From contig CATQJL010000001.1 in assembly GCA_958299035.1 (NCBI GenBank), positions 22,427,433 through 22,491,432 on the forward strand: a stretch of DNA of 64,000 nucleotides, written 5' to 3'. How positions within the stretch are numbered: position 1 is the first letter of the stretch; each line of letters opens with the position of its first letter. Below, piece by piece: positions 1 to 11,836 of this stretch. The DNA is from Cylicocyclus nassatus (taxonomy: Eukaryota; Nematoda; Chromadorea; Rhabditida; Strongylidae). Under the pieces are notes generated by a model, which saw only the letters and a program-made list of their open reading frames with translations, was not told the DNA's origin and made no database searches. Position numbers and translations under genes: made by a program.

Positions 1-119
1 TCACGATATGAACGTGCACATAAGCGCTACAGCTTTGTTACAGTAATACTGTAAAGTCGTTAATTTGCGACATTAGATCACTGTCCAAGCAAAGGCATCA
101 TAAACGAGAATTTGTTTAC

Positions 120-1310
120 CTGGGTGAGTAGTGATGAATGTGCTGCGGCGAAGTGCCAAATGCAACATTGCGGCGCTGGAATTAAGGACATATTTATCAA
201 ATGATTGTATTTTACAGCTCAAAACATACATAAAACGTACATGCATTTACTAATCTACTCTGATTTCAACTAAGACGGCTTACTTCTAGGTTGAAGTTAG
301 ATACATTTATAACGAAAGTTGGCTGAGATAGTGCTCATTGTTTTTTTTCAAACCATGGCACTGACCTGGGAAAATTTCCGCCGTTTCTTTTTCTCCTGCC
401 ATAAGCGTCATATACCAGAGGACGAATATCTTTCATCCAACGTATGGAGGTATCCATGTACCAAACTGCACCAAATTCTCGTACTGCCGTCTTAAGAAAC
501 GTAAGTATGCATTGAGGTATTCTAACAGCGCTTAATTTATTTGTCACGAAACCGACAGCTACAAGAATAGCTTTCCATCTATACTCCGTCAACCTCTTCA
601 TGTTTGAGTGATAATGATCAAATGGAAAATTGCGCACCTCCACTAAGCACTTACTCTGCAAAATATGCTTTCCAAAGGGTCAAGGCAAACGTGAATTTTT
701 ACCTCAATCTCTTTTCGTAATTCTGGTTGAAGACCTAAATCGTAAACGAAAATCTTCTGATGTGGAAACATAGCACGGAAATTGGCTAGCTGCAACATGC
801 AACAAGAGTCCGTCACATACATCGTTCATGATGGATTAAAATATATTTTCGTGTACGCCATTGTTACCATTGTTCTTCCTTCATAATAATGATTTTGTGA
901 TATAGCCGCAATAAACGCTGGTTGCGGCATTTTTTGCGAGCTCAGATCAACCACATCTATGGGCGATAACAGACCTTAAGTGATAACTTTTCAATTTGTA
1001 TCAGAAACGAACTGCAAACCTAGCTCTTCAAGGTTTGACGCATAGCTGCAGTTGAATCTCGAGCCTTTGATGCTTTTATCGTATGGGATACGATAACAAA
1101 AATCGTAACTTTGATTTTTGTAGGAGCATAAGCATTCCTCGTCGTTGCTGTTATTATCCAATAATGTCTTAAATCTCGTGCTTTGTTTTCGCACTTTGTT
1201 GTACATACGATGAAATGGCTTACGTCATTCACTTGGGTTAATCTGCGTAAGATGTGGAAAGAAAAAATTGTCAAACCAACTATTAGAAGTAGCCATTTGC
1301 ATCGAATCAC
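120..1310 (-). CDS. DUF1647-like nematode protein, paralogue 1 (partial, 3' end beyond window)
   Basis: Seven consecutive exons on the minus strand were assembled by splice sites and phase: 1310-1224, 1167-1020, 974-868, 789-703, 655-553, 483-366 and 217-120. Introns are 45-148 bp. The product starts with a hydrophobic segment (residues about 6-20) typical of a type II membrane or secretory protein. It then has a Cys block (ECLCSYKNQSYDFCY), MPQPAFIAAIS, IFVYDLGLQPE, YRWKAILVAV, GAVWYMDTSIRWMKD and RSTFITTHPG. From memory these match a Caenorhabditis-expanded family with a glycosyltransferase-like layout (probably DUF1647). The function is unproven. Exon sizes match the paralogue at 40.3-42.4 kb almost exactly. 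The position of the paralogue's ATG reads GTG here, just after a splice-acceptor-like TTGTAG, so the start is either lost or lies in an upstream exon. The last visible exon ends at a good donor, so more exons lie left of the window. Confidence 0.75.
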
Positions 1311-2650
1311 CTACAAGTATTCGTAATCTCAATCAATATCAGAGTTTAGCTGCATAAGATATCCTACTAACAATTGAGTTAATTGCAAAGTGACAATTTG
1401 AGCGGAAGTATCGGCACACTAGTTGTTGCATGACCAGGCGAACGTCCTTGATAGAAACGAGCCGTTTAAAAATACCTGTACATACTGCAGCGTAGCATTA
1501 TTATGAATTGGATATAAATATCACCATATTTTTTGCCTTGCTGATGAAGAAATTTTTTTTTGCGTTTTGTGTATATGTCAACACACTGTCACCAACAAAA
1601 AATCTTTTTTGGCTTTGTTTGAATCAAAGAGAAACGAAATAATTGTAAGAGTTGGTACTATTTACTATTATCTAAAATTATCCGAAACTACATCGCTAAG
1701 TTGACTTAGACGAAAATTTTTTGCTAAATACAATAGAAGGCGTTTGGATGAACTTAGCGCATTTTTTGACAAATGAGTCTCAATCCTGTTATAGAGTAGG
1801 CACGCACACCAGAAATCCAAATTTTGATGCCCTTCGAATTTTCTTTCTATTTCACTATATTATTCGCATAATATGCAATCGAAAGTTGCTGGGATTTCGA
1901 AAAAAGCGCACTGCTCTTCAGAAATGACATTCTTCCTATGTAATCAGTAAAGCTAACACAACTTCGCATTCCCATACCTTTCTATCGTCATTTCAACGTC
2001 AGGACGGATGAAAGTGATTAAGGAGGTTTAAGAACCACGTGATTGGCTGTCAGAGCAGAACTCATTCTTATTTGGTGCACGACACCCGCGGCATTGCTCA
2101 ACTAGGAAGAATTTTTTGAATGGGCACATGTTATCAAGGTTAAGAAGGTTGCGGTTAACTCTTGTACAAGCACCGCATGAGCACATTACGCTACGGTCAG
2201 CGTCTTACAGCAGCTATAGATTTTGCGCTTCAAAAGGTACCTACGCGGTAGTAAGTTGGAATTATGCCACCAACGGCGGATACTTTCGTCCAGTAGTCTC
2301 ATACGAGAATCTAATATGAAGTTTGCCTTGTTTTATGGTTAGGTATCTTTCTTAATTGACTAAGTGCTTAAACTCTATAAAAGTTAGTCTTCTCATCCTT
2401 TGAAAACTGAAGAAGCGAATGATTGCAAAAAAGAAAAAGAACAGTGGTGCATTTTAAGGGTCGTATGCATCAACATCCCCGCAGATGAGGGAATCTCAGC
2501 TTGAAAGAAAGCTTCGTGTTCTGAGACTTCAATTACCTGAATTATTTCATGAAAGAAGGAAAGCTTCATATTCTGAAACTCCAATTACCTGCTAAGCATT
2601 CCTACTATCCTTCACTATAAACATACCGAATAGGAGCTAGAAGCTTTACA
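1311..2650. other. Intergenic, no feature recognised
   Basis: AT-rich sequence without a convincing exon. Near 2504-2590 there are two imperfect direct copies of a roughly 70-bp segment containing AAAGCTTC(G/A)T(G/A)TTCTGA and CAATTACCTG. I see nothing else. Confidence 0.5.
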
Positions 2651-3056
2651 AGCCTCCTTTTCCAGGATCGGTAGCAAACTCAGAGTTATACTCAGAGTTA
2701 ACTCTGAGTTATCTCTGCTTAACAAACCAAATTGCTTGAACAGACCAAACTTGGAAAGCGATGATATGGCAAGCTACTCCGTGACCGGTAATTTATTCCT
2801 GCAAATTGTACAGACCGCTCTGCACATGAAACAGCGCCATCAAACGCTCAACTGAGCTAACTCTGAGTTTTGTGCACCTTCCAGTCTTCCATAAAACTCA
2901 GAGACTCTGAGTCGGTTGAGAAAGAGAAATAGCGCAGAAATAAAGGGGAGCAGCTAAAAAGTCCTCTGGGATACATTTTTATTGTAGTAGTTTTAGCAGG
3001 CATGATGGAGGTATCGTGGTGCGCTATGATTGATAAGGTTTTGAAATTCTTTAAAA

Positions 3057-3390
3057 TCTTGGCCCAGAGGGTTATTCGGTGCGCCAATCACGAATACGGT
3101 ACTCATTTTTCACCTTGGGGTCATAAAGTTGGGTTACGGTAGGCTTGCGGTAGACAGGAGAAAATCACAAAATTGGCCGAAACTTGGATCGATGGCGTTA
3201 CTCGGCGCGCTGGGTCTGAATATGGTATTCATTTTATACAGGTGGCATCTGGCAAGGTTACGGTAGGTGAGTTAAAGAGGCGGAGATAGCTGAAACTTGG
3301 TGCACTGGGGCTATTTAGGGCGCAGATCACGGACAATCTATCTGCTCCGTATACAAGCGTCACTTTGAGTGATTACGGTAAGCTTACTTA
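3057..3390. repeat. Three degenerate tandem units of about 120 bp
   Basis: Units begin at about 3057, 3183 and 3296. Each runs from CTTGG through a (G)GCGC segment to TTACGGTA(G/A)G. Identity is low and was judged by eye. The units may be subterminal repeats of the surrounding element. Confidence 0.35.
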
Positions 3391-3552
3391 CTGGAGGTGG
3401 GCCAAATCATCGAATAAGGACGAACTTTGTCCGCAGTTTATTCTAACGCAAATTCTAATATGTCATCCGCTCTCCTATTGTTTGAAGCTTTCAGCTGCGC
3501 AAAAGACCAATCCTTGCGATAAAGCACCACTATTCAACAGAAATGAAAGTGA

Positions 3553-4206
3553 ATGATGAAAGTGTGTGATGTTGCAACTTCATAAGTTTTGTAGAGTAAG
3601 GATTGCCTTATTAGAATATATTTTATCCGTACTGATCCATTGAGATACCGCCGAGATTCAGGCTCTTGAAAAAACAATTGGAAAACGGCTTTTTGAAGTT
3701 TAACAGGTCATAACTTCTTCTTAAGTGCTTTAATCATGTTACGACTTCATAGTTTGGATTCCACTCTTCAAGAGCTTTCAGTTGATTTATAATATGTAGG
3801 GGGTTGATGATTTTTGCGGTTCTAACTCGGGGTGGAAACTTTTCATATCAAAGTCTCCACCTCGCCCCTGTAAATGTATTGGCTATAGGCCGCCAGTGGA
3901 GACTTTGTGATGAAAAGTCTCCACTGGCGGCCGGATTAGAGTCGCAAATCACCAAACCCCTCACATATTATATATCTTCTAGAAGCTCTTGAAGAGGGAA
4001 ATCCAACCTATGATGTCGCAACATGATTCATGCAGTTCTGAAGAAGTTATGAGCTGTTGAATTTCAGGAAACGCTTTTTTACCTGCTTATTCAAAACCCT
4101 GAATTTCCGCGGTATCGACTTGATCAGTACAGCTAAGATATATTTTAATAAGGCAGTTCTTACTCTTCAAAACCTTTAAAGTAGCAACATCACACACTTT
4201 TCCATT
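3553..4206. repeat. Long fold-back (palindromic) element, about 650 bp
   Basis: The left arm (AAGTGTGTGATGTTGC at 3560) is mirrored by the right arm ending GCAACATCACACACTT near 4200. Matching blocks continue inwards: TTATTAGAATATATTTTA against its complement near 4135-4155, TCATAACTTCTTC near 3709, CTCTTCAAGAGC near 3767, and AGGGGGTTGATGATTTTTGC near 3798 against GCAAATCACCAAACCCCT near 3945. The centre holds a perfect hairpin with 19-bp arms (3888-3906 and 3914-3932). Short open frames inside it are by-products. It is probably a MITE. Confidence 0.75.
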
Positions 4207-4905
4207 CAAGATTTATATGTGTTTAACTGTCAGCTGTCACTAAACACGCTAAAATGGCGTAATTTTTTAGAATTCTGGTTTTCGGCGACTTCCTCCGAAA
4301 TTGACCCGCTTCTTTCACTATGTGTTAGAGGTGCACTTACTCTTGAGAATCTATGAAGTATTGCTGACATCTTCAAACACCAGATTTATAATGGTGAAAA
4401 TCTTGCATGACTTTTCGTTACTTTATCACACAAAATTCTGGTTCTTGGCGGTTACTCCCTGGATCGATCTACTTTCTTCGCAGTACGTTATGACAAATTT
4501 TATTTAATAAAATCCGTAAAGTATAGCTGAGTTTCAATCGATGGCGATTTTTCAAAAGTAGTTTGAACGAGAAAATAGGTTTGAGTAACTGCTGAATTTG
4601 TTCTTCTTGTTTCTTCTTTTTATTATAAAGAAGTTAATGAAACTTTTGAGAAAAGAATTTTCTGGAAATAGATAAGTCGAGCTGTGCTTCTTCCTCCCCT
4701 CCCCCTCCCCCCCCCCCCCGGTCGACGTTTTTGGAAGGTGAGTGTCCGGCACTATCACCTTCACTTTTGGCCAGGCCGGTGGTAGCTGGAACCATCTTTA
4801 CTTTTGAGAGGCCCGGCTCCACCTATAGCACCTCTAAACTCAAAGTTATCTCTGAGTTAACGCGGGGCTTTGAGCTCAGAGTTTCGACCAGATTACTACC
4901 GACCC

Positions 4906-7283
4906 AGCTAGCGGTCTCCTGATAATCCTCGGCGGCCAACCGTCCTTTCTCTAGAGTCATTTTTCTTGCTTTGAAGTTAATAAAGACGAACCGAAGGTTT
5001 TGCTGACTCTCTAAAAGCAGCGCTAAGCATGTTTCTGATCAGAACACATGATGTATTAATATCATGAAATTTGCGATGAACCACATGTCAAAAGTTGGGG
5101 TTTATCGGAAGTCCCGGTATCTCAATAATTCGTTAGTTCAAGTTCGTCCGAAGGTTTAGTTTAAATAACCAGTACGGCTTTGACACGTCCTCATTTATTT
5201 TGAAGAAAGAAAAATGACTTTGAAGAAAAAATGGTCGATAGCCGGAGATTACCAGGGGATCGGACAAAAAGCTGGAAAATGCACCTTGTACAACTTCTCG
5301 CTCCTGTTTAATGTGTTTACAGTAAAAGATAGTAAAAGTGCTTACGGGCAGATAGATAACGTGAGATTCAAATATCTAGAGCTCCAGAATATGACGCTTT
5401 CTTTTGGGCTGCGATCCCCTCCCCTGCAGTGAAGTTTAATCATGTGGCTTAAATGGACGAAATTCGGAGCCGCCTTGGATGGAGATTGTACGTTGACATA
5501 TACCAGAACAGCATTTGATATGTTGATGGCATGCAAACACTACTTAATGACTTAATTTTTAAAACTTCGATTGACGGCAACATTTAGGATGCAAATAATG
5601 TCCGATACTATAAGAATAAAACTTGAAAATTATTGTGCGCGACACTGCTTATCACAGGTCTAAAAACTGAAGTTGCAGTATGCGAATTTCAAGCTAACAT
5701 GAACTTCAGTGTCAGTTTATTTGAATTGAAATTTTATGGCAAGCGTTGTTTGTAGCAAACACTTACCATACGTATATAATAGTATACTATAGTCGCATCA
5801 CTCCAAATTTTGAGAATTCAGCATCTAAAAAATCAAGACATTTGAGAACATTTCCGGCGTATTTTTCGGCGCTGAAAAGAGTAAAGCTGATGATGAGAAA
5901 AGTAATTCAGAAAAAGCTTTTAGAAGCTGAGAATAAGCAGAAATAAATTAGACAATAGTAGTTATTGGGAAAGCTAAAAATAATCAGTCCAGTTCTACAT
6001 GATCGTTCAAACATTTGGCTTTAGAATAAAAAAGATATGTTTATTGTCAATTACTTATTTATTAATAGTGAGCTAGTGCATCAATTAACGCCATCAAAAT
6101 GTAGATGTAAGAGCAGAATCATGATATAGATAGATCAAATCATTCGTAAGGTGATTTTCGTTTGAATTAAATATTGTCTCCTCTGAGGTCGACCAGAACT
6201 TTGACCAGCTTAACCCGACACGCACGAATCGGTTAAGGTCTCTGGGCGGATATGTAGTCAAGGAGGACCTCAAGGAGGAGGTCACTAGACCGCGAAATCT
6301 TCGAGCGGCTAGCCCGTCAAAAAGAACTAATGTGTGAGCAGGATGCGGAAGCATGCAGCGCACAACAGAAGCATTAAAAAATAACAAAATCTAAATGAAG
6401 AAAATACATTTATTACGCTCTAATTTTAAGAACATTGTATCCTGTAGGTTTGCAGGAACTGGAAGAAACTAGAAGAGACAAGGTAATGATGTGGGGGCGC
6501 AGGACACATGCCGACGACCCGTAACTGATTTGTTGAGATCCTAAGCATTCGGAATGTTTGAGCCTCCAGACCATCAATTGGGCCAGTTTCTTTCAAAAAT
6601 TTGCTGAGTTACTATTGAAAGTAGATAAAGCCGTTTTGATGTCCGAAGCATAATTAAGGTAATGGTAAAAACTCTGCTTTGTATTTTTACGATAACACGT
6701 TTTACATATGTTCGCGTCCCACAAAGTCTAAAAATCTTATATTTACTAAGTTTTAATCTTGTCTCTTAACGATCAAGCAAAAGGAAAACTTTAGGTTACC
6801 AAATTCGCCGATATTAGACTGCCCACTTTTCGGTGGATAGCCTCGTATGATGCGGCGATAAAGTGTGGGGATAATTAAAACTTAAAGCATCTATAAAAGA
6901 CAATTCGGGTAAAAGTTTTGATGCCTCTATTCAGAAAAGGATTTCACACGGGTGAGGCGTATTTTAATCGAGACAACATACGTTTTGTGAAGTGTAACTA
7001 AAACGCAGCATCCAGTGATTACTACGCAAAATTGAAAAAAAAACAGGATAAGGCTTTTCTAGTGACTGCGCCTAATGTTGTGAGTTCACTTGATCATGCA
7101 TTATAACCCCAAGATCCTTAGTGTAGGAATAGTGTTCAAGTGGAACACCATCACAAACGTATTGGCATTAAAAATTGAATGCGATTTTCGCTCTCATAAT
7201 AGAAGTATATTTTGTCATCGTCAGCAACACCTGATCTTAGCGCGTGATGTGTAATTAGAAAAATGGGCAATACAGCAATGTAG
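4906..7283. other. Intergenic; two very weak exon candidates
   Basis: No gene can be supported. Two plus-strand stretches have coding-like composition: about 5791-5946, a charged C-terminal-like stretch ending in TAA that overlaps an AATAAA, and about 6180-6342, also charged and ending in TGA. Neither matches a family I know or links to upstream exons. Confidence 0.25.
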
Positions 7284-7812
7284 AGGGTGTATCCCATTAC
7301 CTGTGACTGTCAATTACGCAGGCGCCGCGCCCGACAGGCTGGCAAATCATTTGCGAGGAGAGCTTGGGTGACCATTTGCAAGGCATACTATTTCAATTTT
7401 TGTAGGGGTTTTTACACTATCAATCGAATTTTATTGTTTAGTGGAAGTTTGGCCCCAAATCCTGCAAAATGAAAAAGATAGTGGATGGAAATACGGGAAT
7501 TAACACGTATCTGGTCACAAAATATGTTCTTTTTCACTATAACAACGTAACCTCTAAACATTTCCTCTGTCCCTACTGCCTCTCGCCCCAATTTCATTGT
7601 TAGTGGAAGTTTGGCCCAAATCTTGCGATATGAAAAAAATAGTGGATGGAAATACGGGAATTACTACGTATCTGGTCACAAAATATGTTCTTTTTCACTA
7701 TAACAACGTAAGCTCTAAACATTTCCTCTGTCCCTACTGCCTCTCGCCCAATTTACTGTAACGCCGCGTCGCGGCAATTTCTAATTGACACCCACAAGTA
7801 ATGGGCGCCTTT
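7284..7812. mobile_element. TIR element (MITE-like), about 530 bp
   Basis: The left end AGGGTGTATCCCATTACCTG followed by GACTGTCAATTA is mirrored by the right end (reverse complement AAAGGCGCCCATTACTTGTG, then GGTGTCAATTA). GC-rich GGCGCCGCGCC-type sequence lies just inside both ends. The middle is a tandem duplication. No target duplication is clear. Confidence 0.55.
7434..7756. repeat. Two-copy tandem duplication, unit about 160 bp
   Basis: Copies begin at about 7434 and 7597 with ATTGTT(T)AGTGGAAGTTTGG and both run to CCTCTGTCCCTACTGCCTCT. They are nearly identical, so the duplication is recent relative to the flanking TIRs. Confidence 0.85.
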
Positions 7813-8723
7813 CCCTTCTCTCCCCCCCCCCACAGTGTAGAAGGGAATAGCAGCGGTGACAATATGACTCCTTGCGATGCTCATCCCTTATATTGACGTC
7901 GCTCAGAGGTAGGGATTCTTAACTCGGTTCGTCATATCTCGAGCAAATTAAAATAAGGCTAACCGGGACAAGACTTAACCGCGTATGCCATAGTTTTTGA
8001 GTTTTAGGAGTGATTTACAGTGATCGACTATGTAAAAAGCTTTAGATTCGAAGAAGATAATTTCGACTGGTTTCCCACTACTGGAAGCTGAAATCCAGTC
8101 GTACACAGAATCACATAGTAAGGCGCTGGTGGATCCACCGTGTAGGAAGCCATAATGCATCGCAAAAATGATTCGATTTCCGTTAGGTGGAATTTGGAAA
8201 GAGTGCTTGGACATCTTCTCTGGTTTTTAAAGAAAGACTAGCACAAATTTTGGAAGTTATGAAAGACTTTCGAAGCTGCAGATTTTTTAAAAGAAAAAAA
8301 AGTTTTGTTGAGATTTACAGTTTGAGATTTTGGTAGATTATTGGTGGTGTAAGCTATCGCAATGCAGTGAAATTAACTTGCTGTGATTTGCTGCGTTATT
8401 AAAACCATTGCTAAAGAAAAACGAAGCTTTTCCAGCTCATCAGCAAACGTTTTGCGAACAAATTCAAATATCAAACATTTTACAAGTCCTCACAAGGCAT
8501 GTGCAACAAAATCACGAACTGCTCTACACGCAAAGCTCAAACTTTCCTCTGTCTAATCTGAATGATTCTCGAAGTTTTAGATAAATGAGATAGTTCAAGG
8601 ATTAAGCAACTGAAATGACAAAAAAAGTTTTGCCAGTATTAAAGCGTTAATTGAACATTTCTCTGGATTCAGCTAGGGCAAGCAAAAATGCATCAAAAGT
8701 TTATCAAGTACTTTTCTGATATA
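7813..8723. other. Intergenic, no feature recognised
   Basis: A short C-rich run at 7821-7833; otherwise plain AT-rich sequence with no supported exon. Confidence 0.5.
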
Positions 8724-8936
8724 TTAGGTTAGCCGGAAAGTTCTGTCCCACCAAGACCACAGTAACTCCAAGTGCGGGTAATTTTCTCTCCTTTTCAATC
8801 TTCGGAGCTTGGTTCTTGAAAAGGAGCTTCAGACATTGTTTGAAAAAAACGTGAATTTCTCTTAAAAAAACAGTAGAGAGAGAAGAAAGTCATGAATTTT
8901 CGAAATAAGTGCGAACGAACTTTCGTGCTAACTCAG
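8724..8936. mobile_element. Mariner-like MITE, 213 bp
   Basis: The left end TTAGGTTAGCCGGAAAGTTC after a TA is mirrored by the right end (reverse complement CTGAGTTAGCACGAAAGTTC), with TA flanking both sides. No coding capacity. Confidence 0.6.
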
Positions 8937-10796
8937 TAATTTGCTCAAATTTCTACAAGAAAAAACTTTGGAAGTGGTCAATTTTCTAAAACTGCTCTGC
9001 CACATTTCCAAATGAGGGTAAGAAGATCCGAGAGCTAAGTCAAAGTTTTGAACTAAGTTTGTTGATGCGTTCAAAGTAGTCATCAATTTGGCAGTGTTCA
9101 ACGATTTTTATTGTCATTTATTGCCTTTATGAACTTTTGGAGGATTACAGTCATTTGAGAATTTTCATTATATTGACTTCATAATCTAAGTTAGAGAGGA
9201 AGGAAAATTATAGTAACGTAAAAATTTACAAGAGGTAAACAAATCAATACCTTAAGATTAGAGTTAGAAGAGTGTTTTGATATGAGCGTAAAAAATTTGG
9301 CATTCCAAAGGTCTTGTACGATTGTAATCTAAGTAATATAACGACGGTGCATGTGCGGTGCATGTTCGAAAAAGGATTTTTTCTTCATATAACAATAGTT
9401 GAACAAATTCTAACACTTAGTTAGCAAAGCCGTATAAACTACGAAATCTCTGCCCGAAATTAGGTCGGCAAAGATTGATCATACAGATAGTGTTAATTGT
9501 AAAAAAAACCTGTTGTTTAAATTACATCCTACATGTTAGTAGGGCCGTCATGCTCCGACAAAATGGCGCAACACGGAAATGCAAAATTGTTGATAAGTTG
9601 AGCGATCACGGCGAACAAACAGCGAATGACAGGGGGACAAATTGAACTGATATCGACGATTACATGCTCCGAGTTTTCATGCTTATATAAATTTTCATTA
9701 ATGCTTTTCATGTTTATATAAATTCCATGTAGAAACCTGATTATCAGTAACAAACGGCTAATAAACCCTTCTTTTCGCTCCTTTTGTTTAGTGTGTTGAG
9801 CGCATTCTCATAATATTAGTTCACATATTCTTCTCCTTTCTGCTTTTTTCATTGTAACCACATAAATCGTATGTGTTTTTTTTTCGATGACTTCGTTACG
9901 AACTGTCTTCGGCCAGCTTGTGCCAGCCTTGCTGACCTAGTAGCCTAATATCTTTGAGAGAAAGTATGTATTGAACAAGGAGATTTATTTTTATTACAAG
10001 CACCTTTCAAGCATAAGGATAAACAAACCAATCTAGACTGAAAATATGAAACTGTTCACTTTTCTGCACTATTCTTTTGATTTCAAAACGCATTATACAA
10101 AGGTATCCTGATGGCACGATTCTGAAGCAAAGCTATAGAGTGTGGAATTGTTCATCAAGCTTCGTAAACTGCCATTCCTCCAAAGGCAGCATAACGTCGG
10201 CACAGCTTGATATTGGTGTTATGCACTCATGCTGCGTTAATCGCCACCTAAATTACACGTTTCGTTCGAAATAAAAACTTGCAGTTACAAAATCTTACTG
10301 TTGCAAGCAGGTCGCGAGTTCCACCTGTGTGCTGAAGTGAAAGTTAGCCATATCCGGAAAGATAGTACGCTTGCGATAGTTGAGAATGTTTTGGAGACTA
10401 ATGAAATCTGATTTTGTTGGCAACAGGTCAATGTTTCCCAGACTTTTGCATACTCTCTCTATTCCGACGTTATATCGGTGATGTAAAAGTGCAGCGTCTT
10501 CTAATCTAACCTAAAGAAACTTTTAATTCTATGTTTCAAAATAATTTTCATCGTTCTAGAGGTAAGAAAGTGGAGAATGCTTTGCGCATTTGAGATCGAC
10601 AAGTATAGCTAAGCACAAGTTAATGCTTGTGCTGTATATCCATTAGATACTTAATGCTGATGAAAAGAGAAAAACAAGTTTGAGCTTATTTATCACACGC
10701 GGGCAGAGCGCTTTCTATATGTACATGCCTGAACTACAGGCGTTTCGGGAGAATTAGCGGTAGAACAAACCTAGTTATAATGTGTGTCCAGGCCAG
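8937..10796. other. Intergenic, no feature recognised
   Basis: AT-rich, no supported exon, RNA gene or TIR pair seen. Confidence 0.45.
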
Positions 10797-11668
10797 TTCC
10801 CTACAACTCCTCCGCGACGCATACGCAGCGCGCGCTCGGCATGTCCTCATCTTGCTTGTAAACAGCGAAGCAAATCTACTAACAGATATGACGGAATTTG
10901 GAAATTAGAAACCTCCTAGGCCCGAGAGAAGCCATGGAAGTCGAAGATGTTCGTACAAAACACAAATTCTACTTAATGCAAGGTTGAAACTTTGATGGGT
11001 GAATGATATGATATTAAGGAGCAGTAGCCAAAGAACAAGTTCTAATCTTAAAACCGTCCATGATGAAAGGAGAGAATTGAAAAGTTGGCTCAAGTACAAA
11101 GCCTCTAACGGCTTCTTAATAGGCTTTATATTAACCTAAAAACGCTTTTATTTTACAGAGACCAATAGACGCAACTATTTTGCAGAACAGCTCGAAAATT
11201 ATTCCGTAAAGATGACTCAAACATCCACTTTTCGGAGAAAACAGAAAGATTCGTGCAAAAGCTTTCGGACTATTATGTCATTGTCATAGCTTATGACCAC
11301 CTATTGTCGTGCGCTCACATCTAAGAGACCGGCCACAGTGTTCCTGCGACTCCTGCAGTTCCTACGATTCCTGTGATTTCTGCGCGTCCCGCAACAATGT
11401 ATATTGCGAAAAAACAATGTATGCTGAAAGTCTCATAACGACCCGTCGTGCGGCACATCGGAAGTAGATGAATCACAGAAACTGCAGGAATTGCAGGAAT
11501 CGTAGAAACCACCTCCTGAAAGAGTATGGCCGGTCCTTAAGGTGAAGAGGTTCAAGAGCAAGAAGAATGGGAGAAAGGTGCAAAAAACCATTCATAGAGA
11601 GTGAAGGGAGAAAGAAATTGAATGCAATTCCGCGCGCTGCGGTTGCGTCGCGGAGGTGCTGGGATACA
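10797..11668. repeat. Inverted-repeat pair about 0.8 kb apart (possible degenerate TIR element)
   Basis: CTCCGCGACGCATACGCAGC near 10807-10834 is mirrored by GCTGCGGTTGCGTCGCGGAG near 11636-11655, with weaker extension outward. The enclosed DNA carries the MITE at 11335-11537. No other content recognised. Confidence 0.45.
11335..11537. mobile_element. MITE with inverted 9-bp repeat arms, TAA target duplication
   Basis: The 203-bp element is flanked by TAA (11332-11334 and 11538-11540). Ends are GAGACCGGCCAC and, reversed, AGGACCGGCCAT. Each arm is an array of 9-bp units: TTCCTGCGA, CTCCTGCAG, TTCCTACGA, TTCCTGTGA on the left, and the complementary pattern on the right. The element at 25659-25981 has the same layout. 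Confidence 0.75.
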
Positions 11669-11683
11669 AATTACCATTTAAAT

Positions 11684-11836
11684 CAATTGGCTTGGCTTTG
11701 AGAAGGCGCAGCTTTGTGTCCTAAATAAAGCTAGGTAATAATCAGAGAGCACTCGCGAGAGAGAGACCCAGGTGCGTCGCGAGCGCGAGCGGAATTAGGT
11801 CACAAAGTTCCACCTTCCCAAAGCCAAGCCAGTTGA
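11684..11836. repeat. Short fold-back element, about 153 bp
   Basis: GGCTTGGCTTTGAGAAGG followed by CAGCTTTGTGTCCTAA is mirrored by TTAGGTCACAAAGTTCCACC followed by TTCCCAAAGCCAAGCC. A diverged single arm of the same family occurs at 41811-41855. Confidence 0.7.

Larger units (their letters stand above)
2668..4905. mobile_element. Possible composite TIR element with ACTCAGAGTT subterminal repeats
   Basis: GGATCGGTAGCAAACTCAGA at about 2668 is mirrored, imperfectly, by the reverse complement of the end near 4905 (GGGTCGGTAGTAATCTGG followed by CTCAGAG motifs). ACTCAGAGTT or its palindromic form recurs at about 2677-2715, 2855-2910 and 4840-4885. Between the ends lie degenerate tandem units (3057-3390), a long fold-back (3553-4206), two diverged units starting near 4270 and 4434, and a C-rich run near 4700-4720. 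There is no transposase and no clear target duplication. It may instead be several independent insertions. Confidence 0.35.
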
